Part shown: positions 49,811 to 59,807 of the stretch, in pieces | How the letters are laid out: each line of letters begins with the position of its first letter | Numbering within the stretch: the first letter of the stretch is position 1 | The notes under the pieces: generated by a model | Database searches by the model: none | What the model was told of the DNA's origin: nothing | Seen by the model: only the letters and a program-made list of their open reading frames with translations | Translations under genes and position numbers: made by a program | Origin: Caldalkalibacillus thermarum | GTDB taxonomy: Bacteria > Bacillota > Bacilli > Caldalkalibacillales > Caldalkalibacillaceae | NCBI RefSeq assembly: GCF_014644735.1 | Contig: NZ_BMKZ01000008.1 | Coordinates: 18,264-82,263 of the forward strand | Length of the DNA: 64,000 bases | Direction of reading: 5' to 3'

Positions 49811-49840
49811 GAACCCTTGTGTTCTTCAGGCTTATTTTTT
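49802..49840 (+). terminator. Terminator overlapping the ppsR stop
   Basis: AAGCCTTAAGAAC (49802-49814) pairs with GTTCTTCAGGCTT (49821-49833) with a two-base mismatch, then six T residues. Confidence 0.75.
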
Positions 49841-50036
49841 ATAAATTTATCAAAAAGAAGGAATGTCAGCCGTTATGGAGAATAATAATGTGAAAGAGCA
49901 AGTGTGAAAACAAAAAATGAAAAAGTCAAGTTTTTTTTTAGGATAAGGTGGTTAAGATAATAAAAAAACAAAGTGTCAAGTTAAACTTTTCGACAGAATA
50001 CGACAAAATTCGAATTATTAAAACATGTTTTTTGCG

Positions 50037-50065
50037 GAAGGAATTTTGATGTTTATGTAGAATAG
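50037..50065 (+). promoter_or_regulatory. SigH-type promoter upstream of dnaG-rpoD
   Basis: GAAGGAATT (50037-50045) and GTAGAAT (50057-50063), with 11 bp between them, fit the SigH consensus RnAGGAwww and RnnGAATww. The rpoD operon of B. subtilis also has a SigH promoter used on entry to sporulation. The rest of the 313-bp gap between ppsR and dnaG is AT-rich and holds the ppsR terminator and no gene; yqxD, present here in B. subtilis, is missing. Confidence 0.65.
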
Positions 50066-50082
50066 GAAACTATGGCGAAAAA

Positions 50083-50109
50083 TTGACAAGGTTACCGTTC
50101 TATTATGTA
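50083..50109 (+). promoter_or_regulatory. Candidate SigA promoter of dnaG-rpoD
   Basis: A perfect TTGACA (50083-50088) with the weak TATGTA (50104-50109) at 15 bp spacing. The -10 box is uncertain. Confidence 0.4.
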
Positions 50110-50124
50110 TGGGGTTAAGGGTGT

Positions 50125-51987
50125 ATGTATAAGCCAATCTCCGAAGTAACAATCCAGAACATTTTGCGGCAGGTTGATCTGGTTGAGTTAGCAGGTGAGT
50201 ATGTCCAGCTTAAAAAAACCGGAAAGAATTTCATGGGTTTATGTCCCTTCCATTCAGAAAAAACACCTTCTTTTTCTGTTTCACCCGAAAAGCAAATATA
50301 TCATTGTTTTGGATGTGGGGCGGGAGGCAACGCCATTACTTTTTTAATGGAAATTGAAGGTCTATCCTTTCTGGAAGCTGTCAGGAAGCTTGGGGAAAAA
50401 ACAGGCATTCCTGTTCAAGCCGGTGATGACCTTCCAGTCCGGGATAAAGGCAAACAGGAAGAGAAAAAGTGGATGTTAACAGCCCACCGTTTGGTGGCAC
50501 AACTGTATCATCATTTTCTGCTAGAGCGCAAGGAAGGTCAGGAAGCCCTCCATTACCTTAAACAAAGAGGCTTCCACGAGGAAACGATCAAGGTGTTTCA
50601 GATAGGTTATGCGCCGGATTCATGGGACTTTTTAACCCGCTTTTTGGCCAAACGCAATTTTCCTCTTCCGCTGATGGAGAAAGCTGGATTGTTAGTAAAA
50701 GAAGAAGGTGGTGATCGTTATTTTGACCGTTTTCGGGGGCGGGTGATGTTCCCTATCTGGGATAACCAGGGTCAAGTGGTCGGGTTTGGAGGACGCTTGA
50801 TAGGAGAGGGTCACCCCAAATATTTAAATAGTCCGGAAACCCCTATTTTCCGCAAAAGCAGACAGCTGTTCAATTTTCATCGTGCCCGGCAGGAGATGCG
50901 CAAGCAGCAGACAGCAGTACTTTTTGAAGGGTACGGTGATGTTTTGTCCGCCTATCAAGCGGGTATATTATATGCGACAGCAACGCTGGGAACGGCCTTG
51001 TCCGAGGAGCAGGCGCGTATGTTGCGGCGCAATGCGGAAAAGGTGATCATTTGTTACGACGGAGATGAGGCTGGTATGAATGCTGCTGTCAAAGCGGCTG
51101 AGGAGCTCCATAAACAAGGGTGTTTGGTGAAAGTGGCTGTTGTGCCGGATGAGCAGGATCCAGATGAGTATATCCAAAAATATGGCAAAGAGGCGTTTCA
51201 ACGCCATATCCTTGATGAAGCCCAGTCCTTGACCGCGTTCCAGCTAAACCGGTTGAAAAAAGGACGGCGGCTTGCAGATGATGTGGAGCGCTTGGCCTAT
51301 ATTCAGGATGCCTTGCGCGTCATCAGCCGCTTAAACCGGGCAGTGGAACGGGACCATTACTTGCGCCAGCTGGCCGAGGAATTCTCCCTGTCCCTTGATG
51401 CTTTAAAAAGGGAACAGTACAAATTGTATAAGCTAGAGCAGAGACAAAACGAACAGCGACAATCGCCCTTTGAAGGGGTACAAAAAGCAAGTGCCTTGCC
51501 TGCCGCGTCCAAGTTGCAACCAGCCTATGTTAACGCTGAACGCATGTTGCTTGCCTATATGCTGCACAGCGAAGAAATTGCCAAAGAAGTGGAAAAGGTT
51601 GTTGGCAGCCAATTTAACCAGGAAGAACATCAGCGGCTGGCCGCCTATCTATATGCTTTCTATGCAGAAGGCCATAAAGCTGATGTCCGTTTGTTTATAT
51701 CAACCTTGGATGACCAAGAGCTGATCCGTCTGGCCGGCCAGCTCGCGGCCATGACGATAAATCCTGAACTATCCCCTAAACAATTGCAGGATTATGTTCA
51801 ACAGATATTGAAATATCCATATCTTAAACAGATAGAGCAAAAAGAAAAGGAGAAGAACAAAGCGGAGCGGCAAGGCAATGTCATTGAAGCCGCCCGTATT
51901 GCAATGGAGATTATTGAAATGAAAAAACAGCTCAAGCACCTTTCAACTTTACATGATCCCCATACTTCATGGAAGGAGGGAGAATAA
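50125..51987 (+). CDS. dnaG: DNA primase
   Basis: 620-residue primase that makes RNA primers for replication. The N-terminal CHC2 zinc finger is complete ([11 protein letters not shown] with [11 protein letters not shown]), the TOPRIM core has [15 protein letters not shown] and the [11 protein letters not shown] motif, and the C-terminal helicase-binding domain follows. The start at ATG 50125 follows AAGGGTG. The stop overlaps the rpoD start by one base, so the two are one operon. Confidence 0.96.
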   Translation: MYKPISEVTIQNILRQVDLVELAGEYVQLKKTGKNFMGLCPFHSEKTPSFSVSPEKQIYHCFGCGAGGNAITFLMEIEGLSFLEAVRKLGEKTGIPVQAGDDLPVRDKGKQEEKKWMLTAHRLVAQLYHHFLLERKEGQEALHYLKQRGFHEETIKVFQIGYAPDSWDFLTRFLAKRNFPLPLMEKAGLLVKEEGGDRYFDRFRGRVMFPIWDNQGQVVGFGGRLIGEGHPKYLNSPETPIFRKSRQLFNFHRARQEMRKQQTAVLFEGYGDVLSAYQAGILYATATLGTALSEEQARMLRRNAEKVIICYDGDEAGMNAAVKAAEELHKQGCLVKVAVVPDEQDPDEYIQKYGKEAFQRHILDEAQSLTAFQLNRLKKGRRLADDVERLAYIQDALRVISRLNRAVERDHYLRQLAEEFSLSLDALKREQYKLYKLEQRQNEQRQSPFEGVQKASALPAASKLQPAYVNAERMLLAYMLHSEEIAKEVEKVVGSQFNQEEHQRLAAYLYAFYAEGHKADVRLFISTLDDQELIRLAGQLAAMTINPELSPKQLQDYVQQILKYPYLKQIEQKEKEKNKAERQGNVIEAARIAMEIIEMKKQLKHLSTLHDPHTSWKEGE

Positions 51988-53102
51988 TGGCGGACCAACA
52001 AATTGAACATCAAGATACTGATCTCACACTGGAGCAAGTAAAGGAACAACTGACAGAATTAGGGAAGAAGCGCGGCGTATTAACCTATAAAGAAATCATG
52101 GAACACCTTGCCCCATTTGATCAAGATGCTGACCAAATTGATGAGTTTTATGAATATCTGACCGAACAGGGGATTGAAGTGCTAAACGATGCCGAAGATG
52201 ATGATGAACTTCCATTAGACATGGAAGATGATGATGAATATAAACTGGATGATGAACTTGTTCCACCCGGAATTAAAATCAATGATCCGGTACGTATGTA
52301 TTTAAAAGAGATTGGGCGCGTTCCCCTGTTGTCTGCTGAAGAGGAAATCGAACTGGCCAAACGGATTGAACAAGGGGACGAAGAAGCCAAGCGGCGTCTG
52401 GCTGAAGCCAATTTGCGTCTGGTAGTCAGCATTGCCAAGCGTTATGTGGGACGCGGTATGTTGTTTTTGGATTTGATTCAAGAAGGAAACATGGGTTTAA
52501 TTAAAGCTGTTGAAAAATTTGATTACCGCAAGGGGTACAAATTCAGCACTTATGCCACCTGGTGGATCCGTCAGGCCATTACCCGCGCCATTGCTGACCA
52601 GGCCCGGACCATTCGCATTCCGGTACACATGGTGGAAACCATCAACAAACTGATTCGTGTTCAACGTCAACTTTTGCAAGATTTAGGTCGTGAACCGACG
52701 CCAGAAGAAATTGCTGAAAAAATGGACTTCACACCAGAAAAAGTAAGGGAGATTCTAAAAATTGCCCAGGAGCCGGTTTCTTTGGAAACCCCGATTGGGG
52801 AAGAAGATGACTCCCATCTTGGTGATTTTATTGAAGACCAGGATGCCCTGGCACCTTCAGACGCAGCAGCATATGAACTTCTGAAGGAACAATTGGAAGA
52901 CGTACTGGATACGCTAACGGATCGTGAAGAAAATGTTCTGCGTTTGCGGTTTGGATTAGATGACGGACGGACGCGCACATTGGAAGAAGTGGGTAAAGTG
53001 TTTGGTGTCACACGGGAGCGCATCCGTCAAATTGAAGCCAAAGCGCTGCGCAAACTCCGTCATCCCAGCCGCAGCAAACGCTTAAAAGACTTCCTGGAAT
53101 AA
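51987..53102 (+). CDS. rpoD: RNA polymerase primary sigma factor SigA
   Basis: 371 residues, the length of B. subtilis SigA. Region 1.1 is acidic; region 1.2 starts [17 protein letters not shown]; region 2 has [19 protein letters not shown] and [15 protein letters not shown] (2.4); region 4.2 has the helix-turn-helix [23 protein letters not shown] 51987 has GGAGGGAGA upstream and gives the normal start; an in-frame ATG at 51969 lies within dnaG. A strong terminator follows. Confidence 0.98.
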   Translation: MADQQIEHQDTDLTLEQVKEQLTELGKKRGVLTYKEIMEHLAPFDQDADQIDEFYEYLTEQGIEVLNDAEDDDELPLDMEDDDEYKLDDELVPPGIKINDPVRMYLKEIGRVPLLSAEEEIELAKRIEQGDEEAKRRLAEANLRLVVSIAKRYVGRGMLFLDLIQEGNMGLIKAVEKFDYRKGYKFSTYATWWIRQAITRAIADQARTIRIPVHMVETINKLIRVQRQLLQDLGREPTPEEIAEKMDFTPEKVREILKIAQEPVSLETPIGEEDDSHLGDFIEDQDALAPSDAAAYELLKEQLEDVLDTLTDREENVLRLRFGLDDGRTRTLEEVGKVFGVTRERIRQIEAKALRKLRHPSRSKRLKDFLE

Positions 53103-53147
53103 CCTTGTATAATCTGGCTAAAGGTATCCTGTCAGGTGTCTCCTTTT

Positions 53148-53182
53148 AAGCCTATTTCCGTTTTCGGGAATAGGCTTTTTTC
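53148..53182 (+). terminator. Terminator of dnaG-rpoD
   Basis: AAGCCTATT (53148-53156) pairs with AATAGGCTT (53169-53177), with extra pairs inside, then a T run. Confidence 0.85.
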
Positions 53183-53304
53183 TTTGGACACGGTTTTCTT
53201 TTTCATGACAGGGTATCTTTTTCTCCTATTTTAGCTGCTTTTATAAGGGATTGCAAATCAAATCTGCAGTTATTTAATTAAAATTTAACCTAAAAAGAAT
53301 ATTC

Positions 53305-53334
53305 TTGCAAAAAGACCCTCTAAACGACTATAAT
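53305..53334 (+). promoter_or_regulatory. SigA-type promoter of the acyl-CoA dehydrogenase remnant
   Basis: TTGCAA (53305-53310), 18 bp, TATAAT (53329-53334). It still looks intact although the gene downstream is broken. Confidence 0.6.
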
Positions 53335-53393
53335 AAACCTTAAGGTGGTGCAGGTCTCGTTTGAAAGCGCATACAATACAAGGGGGGAAACGA

Positions 53394-54001
53394 ATGCATT
53401 TTGAACTTAATCAGGACCAGAAATTATTATGGAAGATGATCCGGGAATTTGCTGAAGAAGAGGTGGCCCCCGGTGCTGAACACCGGGATAAGCACCGGTT
53501 GTTTCATCACCAATGATAGATACGCCAAGAACTTAGCCCTAACAGCGGTGACAGGGGAAAAAGACGGTAAGAAAGAGATCACGGCCTTTATTGTTCCTAC
53601 CGATGCGCCAGGTTTTTATTGCCCAGGCTGCCTACGAGAAAGCGCTCAAGTATGCTAAAGAAAGGGTTCAATTCGGCCAGGCGATATCCAAGTTCCAAAC
53701 CATTCAACACAAACTGGCAGATATGGCCATGAATATCGAATTGGCCCGCTTAATGGTCTATAAAGCCGCATGGTTAAAAGATCAAGGCCGCAAATTTACC
53801 AAAGAGGCTTCCATGGCTAAACTGTTTGCCTCAGAGATGTGTATGCAAGTGTGTAACCAGGCCGTGCAAATTCATGGGGGGAATGGATACATGCGGGATT
53901 ATCATGTGGAGCGTTACTTCCGCGACGCCAAATTACTGGAGATTGGGGAAGGCACATCTGAAATTCAGCGTAATATCATTGCGCGGGAGATTGGCTGCTG
54001 A
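53394..54001 (+). pseudogene. Acyl-CoA dehydrogenase, internally deleted remnant
   Basis: Three pieces of one FAD-dependent acyl-CoA dehydrogenase lie in order. The first 35 or so residues (MHFELNQDQKLLWKMIREFA) have a GGGGGG-type binding site and run to a stop at 53515. A middle piece CFITNDRYAKNLAL to [10 protein letters not shown] is in another frame. A C-terminal piece from [20 protein letters not shown] to the end keeps [11 protein letters not shown] and [12 protein letters not shown]. Compared with the usual 375-385 residues, about 130 residues are missing at the first junction and about 60 at the second, so catalysis is excluded. Confidence 0.9.
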
Positions 54002-54109
54002 TCTTGAGCCCGGTCGCTGAACGATTGCTCGCTCAAGTTGCTAAACCTAGTCCTTTTCGCTAAAATACAAAGGGTAATCCATGCAAAAGTGGATAGAATC
54101 ATAAGGACA

Positions 54110-54118
54110 TGGTATAAT
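54110..54118 (+). promoter_or_regulatory. Extended -10 promoter of cccA
   Basis: TGGTATAAT: a TGn extension before a perfect TATAAT, about 40 bp before the start codon. Confidence 0.55.
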
Positions 54119-54156
54119 TTTCAGTTGTGGGGATTTATCATGAACAAGGAGGAATT

Positions 54157-54531
54157 GTGGCAGTGAACCCGATTAAAGTGTTTTTCACCATTTTTGCCTT
54201 AGGATTAGGTTTAGCCATTGTTCTGGGTATTATCGGGCTTCAGCAGGGGGACCTGGCTGAGGAAGAAAACGGAGCACAGGAGAATGTAGTGGCTTTGGAC
54301 CTTCCCCCTTCATTTGACAGTTGCCTGGCCTGTCACGGTCAAAACTTGGAAGGTGCTTCAGCCCCTTCACTTATTGATACTGATTTAAGCAAAGAAGAAA
54401 TTATCCAAGTGTTGCAGAACGGCCTAGGGGCAATGCCTGCCCAAACCCATTTAAGTGCTGAAGAAATGGAAGAAATTGCTGATTATCTGGTTTCGCTTGA
54501 TTTTGAAGAGGGAGAGGGCCAGCAGGAGTAA
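54157..54531 (+). CDS. cccA: Membrane-anchored cytochrome c-550
   Basis: 124-residue small c-type cytochrome of the respiratory chain. An N-terminal membrane helix (VFFTIFALGLGLAIVLGII) anchors it outside the membrane; heme is attached at CLACH (CxxCH), and the axial methionine is in GLGAMPAQ. The linker and tail are acidic. GTG 54157 is chosen since it matches the MxxNP start of CccA; GTG 54163 is an alternative with better spacing from AAGGAGG. Follows rpoD as in B. subtilis, apart from the remnant in between. Confidence 0.9.
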   Translation: MAVNPIKVFFTIFALGLGLAIVLGIIGLQQGDLAEEENGAQENVVALDLPPSFDSCLACHGQNLEGASAPSLIDTDLSKEEIIQVLQNGLGAMPAQTHLSAEEMEEIADYLVSLDFEEGEGQQE

Positions 54532-54607
54532 GCATTTGTTGGTAACCCTTCTCTAGGCAAGCCGTACAACTTCTCAGACCTAAACAAGAGAAAAAATATG
54601 ACTAAAC

Positions 54608-54646
54608 AAGAGAACTTCTTCTGCCAAGAGAGGTTCTCTTTTCTCT
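54608..54646 (+). terminator. Terminator after cccA
   Basis: AAGAGAAC (54608-54615) pairs with GTTCTCTT (54633-54640), followed by TTCTCT. Confidence 0.5.
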
Positions 54647-54661
54647 AAGAAGGAGATACAT

Positions 54662-55384
54662 ATGAGGGAACCACAATCATTATCTAAACGCTTGGCTGCT
54701 GTCGCCAGTTTTATTCCCATTGGGGCACGTATAGCCGACATTGGCACCGATCACGCCTATTTACCGGTATATCTTGCCTTACAAGGCAAAATCAGCACAG
54801 CGATTGCCGGGGATGTGAACGAAGGACCTTTGGCTTTGGCTAAGGCCCATGTCCAGCAATATCAATTGGAGAGTGTCATTGATGTCAGGAAGGGTGATGG
54901 ACTGGAAGTCATTGCGCCGGGGGAAGTGGATGTGATTGTGATTGCTGGGATGGGTGGTTCCTTGATGCAAGAAATTTTGAGCAGGGGACAAGACAAGCTG
55001 GAAGGGGTTCGCCGCTTAGTAGTGCAGCCTAATGTTTCCGCCCACGTGCTGCGGATGTGGATGATGGAGCATGGTTGGGAACTGAAGGGGGAAAAAATAG
55101 TTGATGAGAATGGAAAGTATTATGAAATCCTGATGGCTGAACCGGGAGACGGTGAAACCCCTTATGCTGAGTTGTCCTCCCAAGAAAAAGCACGGGCCAT
55201 ATTGATGGGGCCATTTTTGCTGGCTGAAAAAAACGAGGTGTTTAAGCGCAAATGGCAGCAGGAATACGAGCTCCGGAAGCGGATTCTCTCCTCTTTGAAA
55301 AAATCGGAGAGCGAAGCAAGTCAAGCAAAACGGGAGCACATTGAGCAAGAATTAAGATTGATTGAAGGAGGAATCGCCCCATGA
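54662..55384 (+). CDS. trmK: tRNA (adenine(22)-N(1))-methyltransferase TrmK
   Basis: 240-residue SAM-dependent enzyme that makes m1A22 in tRNA of Gram-positive bacteria. SAM motif ADIGTDHAYLP near residue 25, IAGMGGSLMQEIL near residue 98, and a C-terminal helical region. ATG follows AGAAGGAGA. It overlaps yqfO by four bases (ATGA), as the pair does in Bacillus. Confidence 0.94.
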   Translation: MREPQSLSKRLAAVASFIPIGARIADIGTDHAYLPVYLALQGKISTAIAGDVNEGPLALAKAHVQQYQLESVIDVRKGDGLEVIAPGEVDVIVIAGMGGSLMQEILSRGQDKLEGVRRLVVQPNVSAHVLRMWMMEHGWELKGEKIVDENGKYYEILMAEPGDGETPYAELSSQEKARAILMGPFLLAEKNEVFKRKWQQEYELRKRILSSLKKSESEASQAKREHIEQELRLIEGGIAP

Positions 55385-56496
55385 CCATTCATGCCCAAAC
55401 CGTCATTCAGTGGCTGGAACAGTTTGCTCCCAAATCACTGGCTGTAGAAGGGGACAAAATCGGTCTGCAAATTGGATCATTGCAAAAAGAGATCAGCAAG
55501 GTGCTGATCACTTTGGATGTCACCCCGGAAGTGGTTGAGGAGGCTATCTCCAAAGGAGCAGAGCTGATCATTGCCCATCACCCACCTGTGTACCGCCCGT
55601 TAACCCATGTGCGGACCGATCTCCCCCAGGGGGAGATGATTGCCCGGCTGTTGAAACATGACATTGCTGTTTATGCTGCCCATACCAACCTTGACGTGGC
55701 TGAGGGCGGGTTGAATGACTGGCTGGCCCAGCGTCTGGAACTTGCGGATGTTGAGGTGCTTGCCCCTACACACCATGAATCATTAAAAAAACTGATCGTT
55801 TTTGTTCCCCATGACCATGAGGCAGCGGTGCGTCAAGCCCTGGGGAATGCTGGTGCTGGTCATATTGGCAATTACAGTCACTGTACATTTAGAACGGAAG
55901 GCATCGGGACCTTTAAGCCGGGAGAAGGAACGAACCCGTACATCGGTACTCAAGGGGAAATTGAGCAGGTCAAAGAAGTGAAAATAGAGACGGTTTTTCC
56001 AGCCTCCCTCGAGAATAAGATCGTCCAGGCCATGCTTAAGGCCCATCCTTATGAAGAAGTAGCTTACGATATCTATGAGTTGGCTCAGCCGGGAAAAGCA
56101 CGGGGGCTGGGCCGGATTGGCTACCTGAAACAAGAAATGAACCTGAGGGCGTTTGCGGAAAAAGTAAAAAAAGCATTGGATGTTCCGTTCTGCCGTGTTG
56201 TTGGCCCATTGGACACTCCCATCAAGAAAGTGGCTGTACTTGGCGGAGATGGAAACAAATATGTCCAGCATGCCCTGTTTAAGGGAGCGGATGTTTTGGT
56301 CACTGGTGATGTTTATTTCCATACTGCCCAAGATGCTTTGCTGAGTGGTCTTAGCCTGGTTGATCCCGGCCATCATGCTGAAAAAATCATGATAAAAGGG
56401 CTGGAGCACGTCTTAAGGGAAAAAGTGAGGGAACATAAGGCTGAGGTGCAGATTATAGCTTCTGAAGTGAATACCGATCCCTTTCAATTGATTTGA
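55381..56496 (+). CDS. yqfO: Nif3-like dinuclear metal centre protein YqfO
   Basis: 371 residues. The two halves of the Nif3/GTP cyclohydrolase I type 2 fold carry metal-binding histidines in IIAHHPPVY and AAHTNLDVAEGG, and the central CutA-like insert (about residues 130-235) is present as in B. subtilis YqfO. Forms a hexamer with metal sites; biochemical role unclear. Coupled to trmK. Its stop is part of a terminator. Confidence 0.94.
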   Translation: MTIHAQTVIQWLEQFAPKSLAVEGDKIGLQIGSLQKEISKVLITLDVTPEVVEEAISKGAELIIAHHPPVYRPLTHVRTDLPQGEMIARLLKHDIAVYAAHTNLDVAEGGLNDWLAQRLELADVEVLAPTHHESLKKLIVFVPHDHEAAVRQALGNAGAGHIGNYSHCTFRTEGIGTFKPGEGTNPYIGTQGEIEQVKEVKIETVFPASLENKIVQAMLKAHPYEEVAYDIYELAQPGKARGLGRIGYLKQEMNLRAFAEKVKKALDVPFCRVVGPLDTPIKKVAVLGGDGNKYVQHALFKGADVLVTGDVYFHTAQDALLSGLSLVDPGHHAEKIMIKGLEHVLREKVREHKAEVQIIASEVNTDPFQLI

Positions 56497-56528
56497 TGCA
56501 GTTGTTTTTAAAACTGCATCTTTTTTTT
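56495..56528 (+). terminator. Terminator after yqfO
   Basis: GATGCAGTT (56495-56503) pairs with AACTGCATC (56512-56520), then eight T residues. The stem starts inside the yqfO stop codon. Confidence 0.85.
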
Positions 56529-56572
56529 GGTTTAATATTTCGGTATACTAAATAATATCGGAGGAGAGTGAG

Positions 56573-58051
56573 ATGGGAAATCTGAATGTGCAACGGGAGA
56601 GTGACCCTGCTTTTGTACAACTGAAAGAGGTGGAAGACAGTCCAAGTGAAGGGAAAGACCAACAAAAGTTAAAAGGGAACGGGCTTGACGGTGAGGAAAT
56701 TCGCATGTTGGAAAAGGGCGGGTCAAAAGCCATTCGCCGCAAAATTTTGCAATTAGCCGGACCGTCCCTCATGGAAATGGTTTTGCTCAATGTGGTCCAG
56801 TTAATCAATATGATGATGGTGGGGCGGGTAGGTCCTGAAGCATTGGCAGCTGTAGGTTTGACGACTCAGCCTGTATTTTTTGCCTTAGCTGTTTTTATGG
56901 CATTAAACGTGGGCACAACAGCTGTTATTGCCCGTTCAATTGGAGCCGGTGAATACCAGGAGGCCAACCGGGTGGCAGAGCAAGCCTTTTTGCTCAACAC
57001 GGTTCTGTCAGTCCTGGTGGTCAGTATGATGTTTCCCCTTAGTGAGCAAATTCTTATTTTTATGGGGGCGGCGCCCGAGGTGTTGGCCGAAGGGGTGCTG
57101 TATGCCCAAATTATTTTTGCTTCCTTGGGTTTCTTCAGCTTTTCCATGGGGCTGGCGGCTGTTTTGCGGGGAGCTGGGGACACGCGCACCCCAATGAAAG
57201 TGAATGTAATTTCCAATATTTTGGTGGTTGTGCTGGGCTTTCCGCTGATTTATGGTTACTTCGGTTTCCCGGCCCTTGGGGTAGTGGGTGCAGCGATTGC
57301 CACGGCCTTGTCTCGCTTGGTGGCTACGGCAGCCTTTATGACCATCCTTTTCAGCGGCAGAGGTGACATTCACTTACAATGGAAAAACCTCTTTCGTGTC
57401 GCCCCGGCTACTATGAAGCGGATTGTCCATGTGGGACTTCCGGCAGCTGGGGAACAATTTGTTCTCCGTGCCGGCCAAATTATTTTTGCCCGGATCGTCG
57501 CTTACTTAGGCACCATTACCTTTGCCGCCCATCAGATTTGTTTTACAGTGCTTGGCCTGACTTTCATGCCCGGCATGGCCTTTGCTGTTGCGGCCACCAC
57601 GCTGGTGGGCCAAGGGCTGGGAGCCCAAAAGCCTCAACTGGCTGAACAGTTTGGTTGGGAAGCGCGCAAATTGGGCATGATGGTGTCTGGAAGCGTTGGG
57701 TTGTGTTTTATTCTTTTTGCCCCTTATATTTTAATGTTATTTACCGCGGACCAGGCCGTGATCCAGGAAGGAACAAATGCTTTGCGCATTATCGGAGCGG
57801 TACAAGTGGCCCAGTCTACACAATTTATTTTGGCTGGGGCCCTGAGAGGGGCAGGGGATACGAAGTACCCCCTGTATATCATGATGATCGGTGTTTGGGG
57901 ATTCCGTGTCATACTCTGCTTAGTGTTTGTGTTTTTGTTGGAATGGGGGCTTGCGGGTGCCTGGCTGGCTATTGCTGTGGATCAGATCGTCCGCTCGTTT
58001 TTAATTTACAGACGCTTTAGGGGAGGGAAGTGGAAAACATTGCGCTTCTAA
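56573..58051 (+). CDS. MATE family multidrug efflux transporter
   Basis: 492-residue membrane exporter with twelve expected helices in two halves, each opening with a MATE-type motif ([20 protein letters not shown] and the later [12 protein letters not shown]). Uses a sodium or proton gradient. An N-terminal tail of about 57 hydrophilic residues before the first helix is longer than usual in the family. The ATG at 56573 has GGAGGAGAG upstream; a start at a later codon cannot be excluded. Convergent with ispH, overlapping its end by four bases. Confidence 0.9.
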   Translation: MGNLNVQRESDPAFVQLKEVEDSPSEGKDQQKLKGNGLDGEEIRMLEKGGSKAIRRKILQLAGPSLMEMVLLNVVQLINMMMVGRVGPEALAAVGLTTQPVFFALAVFMALNVGTTAVIARSIGAGEYQEANRVAEQAFLLNTVLSVLVVSMMFPLSEQILIFMGAAPEVLAEGVLYAQIIFASLGFFSFSMGLAAVLRGAGDTRTPMKVNVISNILVVVLGFPLIYGYFGFPALGVVGAAIATALSRLVATAAFMTILFSGRGDIHLQWKNLFRVAPATMKRIVHVGLPAAGEQFVLRAGQIIFARIVAYLGTITFAAHQICFTVLGLTFMPGMAFAVAATTLVGQGLGAQKPQLAEQFGWEARKLGMMVSGSVGLCFILFAPYILMLFTADQAVIQEGTNALRIIGAVQVAQSTQFILAGALRGAGDTKYPLYIMMIGVWGFRVILCLVFVFLLEWGLAGAWLAIAVDQIVRSFLIYRRFRGGKWKTLRF

Positions 58052-59007
58052 CGCTTGCAGGATGAATGATCACGTCTGGGCTTGGGCAGAATGCGTTTTA
58101 AGTTAAGCCGCCGTTTCGGCTCCCATGTTTTTGGGTCATGGGGATCGTATTGTTCCAGGAAGCGGATCACTTCATTGGTCACCTGAGTGGGGGTCGAGGC
58201 GCCTGAGGTAACGCCAACCACTTTTACTCCCTCTAGCCATTCGCGCTTAATTTCACTAACGTCAGCCACCCGGTAAGCCGGGGTTCCAGCAATTTCTTCC
58301 GAAACCTGAGCGAGCCGGTTGGAGTTGTTACTTCTGGGATCCCCCACCACAATGGTTAGATCACATTGTTTGGCTTGTTCGGCTACAGCTTCCTGGCGAA
58401 CTTGTGTGGCCAAACAAATTTCATTGTTGAGTTCGGCATAGGGATATTTTTCCAGAATTTTATCCATGATCTCCTTGACATCCCATTGACTCATCGTGGT
58501 TTGGTTGGTCACCAAAATTCTGTCACTGTGAATATCCAGTCTCTCCACTTCTTCCACTGATTCAATCAGCACCACATCGTTGGGGGCAACCCCCATTGCG
58601 CCTTCGGGTTCAGGATGCCCCTTTTTACCGATATAAATCACTTTATATCCTGCGGCCACTTTTTCTTTGATCAACTTATGGGTTTTGGTTACATCCGGAC
58701 AAGTGGCATCTATAATTGTCAGCCCTTTTTCTTGGGCAATCCGGCGTACTTCAGGTGAAACCCCATGGGCGGTAAAAATCACAGTGCCTCTATCAACCTG
58801 TTTGATGATCTCCACACGGTTAGGCCCATCAAGGGTGATGACACCTTGTTCCTTGAATGCGTCAACCACATGCTGGTTATGCACAATCATGCCTATAATG
58901 TAGATCGGACGCGGCAGGTCAGGATTGGCTGCTGCCTCACTGGCCAGTTTCATGGCATCGACAACACCGTAACAGTACCCTCTGGGGGAGATTTTTACGA
59001 CTTTCAT
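58048..59007 (-). CDS. ispH: 4-hydroxy-3-methylbut-2-enyl diphosphate reductase
   Basis: 319-residue iron-sulfur enzyme making isopentenyl and dimethylallyl diphosphate, the last step of the MEP isoprenoid pathway. The three cluster cysteines are visible in [20 protein letters not shown] and [14 protein letters not shown] 59007 gives the normal start [10 protein letters not shown]; the frame is open 12 codons further. AAGGAG lies about eleven bases upstream. Also present next to yqfO in Bacillus. Confidence 0.96.
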   Translation of the reverse strand: MKVVKISPRGYCYGVVDAMKLASEAAANPDLPRPIYIIGMIVHNQHVVDAFKEQGVITLDGPNRVEIIKQVDRGTVIFTAHGVSPEVRRIAQEKGLTIIDATCPDVTKTHKLIKEKVAAGYKVIYIGKKGHPEPEGAMGVAPNDVVLIESVEEVERLDIHSDRILVTNQTTMSQWDVKEIMDKILEKYPYAELNNEICLATQVRQEAVAEQAKQCDLTIVVGDPRSNNSNRLAQVSEEIAGTPAYRVADVSEIKREWLEGVKVVGVTSGASTPTQVTNEVIRFLEQYDPHDPKTWEPKRRLNLKRILPKPRRDHSSCKR

Positions 59008-59126
59008 CGGCAGGACAACTCCTTTGTGTGTTATTGTTATCATCGTACCACGAATGAAGGCAAGATAAAACCCATTTGCTTGAGGGGAAAAATAGTCTTT
59101 TTTCCTCTATTGACAAAAATTAAGGG

Positions 59127-59156
59127 TTGAATGAAGCTAAACAAGCATGGTATACT
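59127..59156 (+). promoter_or_regulatory. SigA-type promoter of rnpB
   Basis: TTGAAT (59127-59132), 18 bp, TATACT (59151-59156), with TGG before the -10 box. Confidence 0.7.
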
Positions 59157-59178
59157 GTCAAATGCACAATAAACTAGA

Positions 59179-59637
59179 ATGATGAAAGTGAGCCGGGCAA
59201 TCGCAAGTGATCGGTTAAGATCACTTGAGGAAAGTCCGGGCACCACAGGGCAGGATGCCAGCTAACGGCTGGTCAGCGCGAGCTGAAGGAAAGTGCCACA
59301 GAAACATAGACCGCCGATGGTTGCCTGTGGTGGGCTGATTGCCTCCTCGGCAACCGCCCATCCACGGGCTTCACAGGCAAGGGTGGAAGCGTGAGGTAAG
59401 AGCTCACGAGGTCAACAGGCAACTGTTGACCTGGTAAACCCCATCCGGTGCAAGACCAAATAGGGAGTAGTTGACCATTGTGTCAACCGCTTTGGCCCGA
59501 AGCGTCCCGTGGTTGGTCGCTTGAGCTATACAGCGATGTATAGCCTAGATAGATGATTGCCACTCCATGGTGTGGGAGGCTGAAGCCGTCATACCACCAG
59601 GAGGACAGAACCCGGCTTACAGGCTCACTTTCATCAC
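59179..59637 (+). ncRNA. rnpB: RNase P RNA, B type
   Basis: RNA subunit of RNase P, which removes tRNA 5' leaders. The conserved GAGGAAAGTCCGGGC core (from 59228), an AGAGCTCACGAGGT segment, GGTAAACCCCATCCGG and the terminal ACAGAACCCGGCTTACAG are present. The ends GATGAAAGTGAGCC (59181) and GGCTCACTTTCATC (59622-59635) pair to close the molecule. Length and structure suit the Bacillus-type RNA. Open frames inside are not genes. Confidence 0.95.
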
Positions 59638-59650
59638 TGGTTGCATCATA

Positions 59651-59672
59651 CATAGCACAGACATAGCACAGA
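59651..59672 (+). repeat. Two tandem 11-bp repeats after rnpB
   Basis: CATAGCACAGA is repeated exactly twice, directly downstream of the rnpB end and before its terminator. Confidence 0.7.
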
Positions 59673-59680
59673 TCAAGCAT

Positions 59681-59748
59681 AAAAAATCCTTAACAATGGC
59701 CTGTTTGACCAAACAAATGGCCACGAACATTGTTAAGGATTTTTTTTA
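59681..59748. terminator. Long terminator hairpin of rnpB
   Basis: AAAAAATCCTTAACAATG (59681-59698) pairs with CATTGTTAAGGATTTTTT (from 59728), with an inner GGCC/GGCC stem. T runs on both strands would allow use from both sides. Confidence 0.8.
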
Positions 59749-59758
59749 CATACTAAAG

Positions 59759-59791
59759 GCTTTCGCCAGCGATAAGCTGGGCGAAAGCCAC
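59759..59791 (-). terminator. Hairpin after speD
   Basis: GGCTTTCGCC pairs with GGCGAAAGCC; on the minus strand it is followed by TTTAGTAT. Confidence 0.55.
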
Positions 59792-59807
59792 ATTTGTCTT
59801 CACCATA

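Noticed and set aside
59483..59680. Open frame on the minus strand within rnpB
   Set aside because: The region is a structural RNA with paired ends and conserved core.
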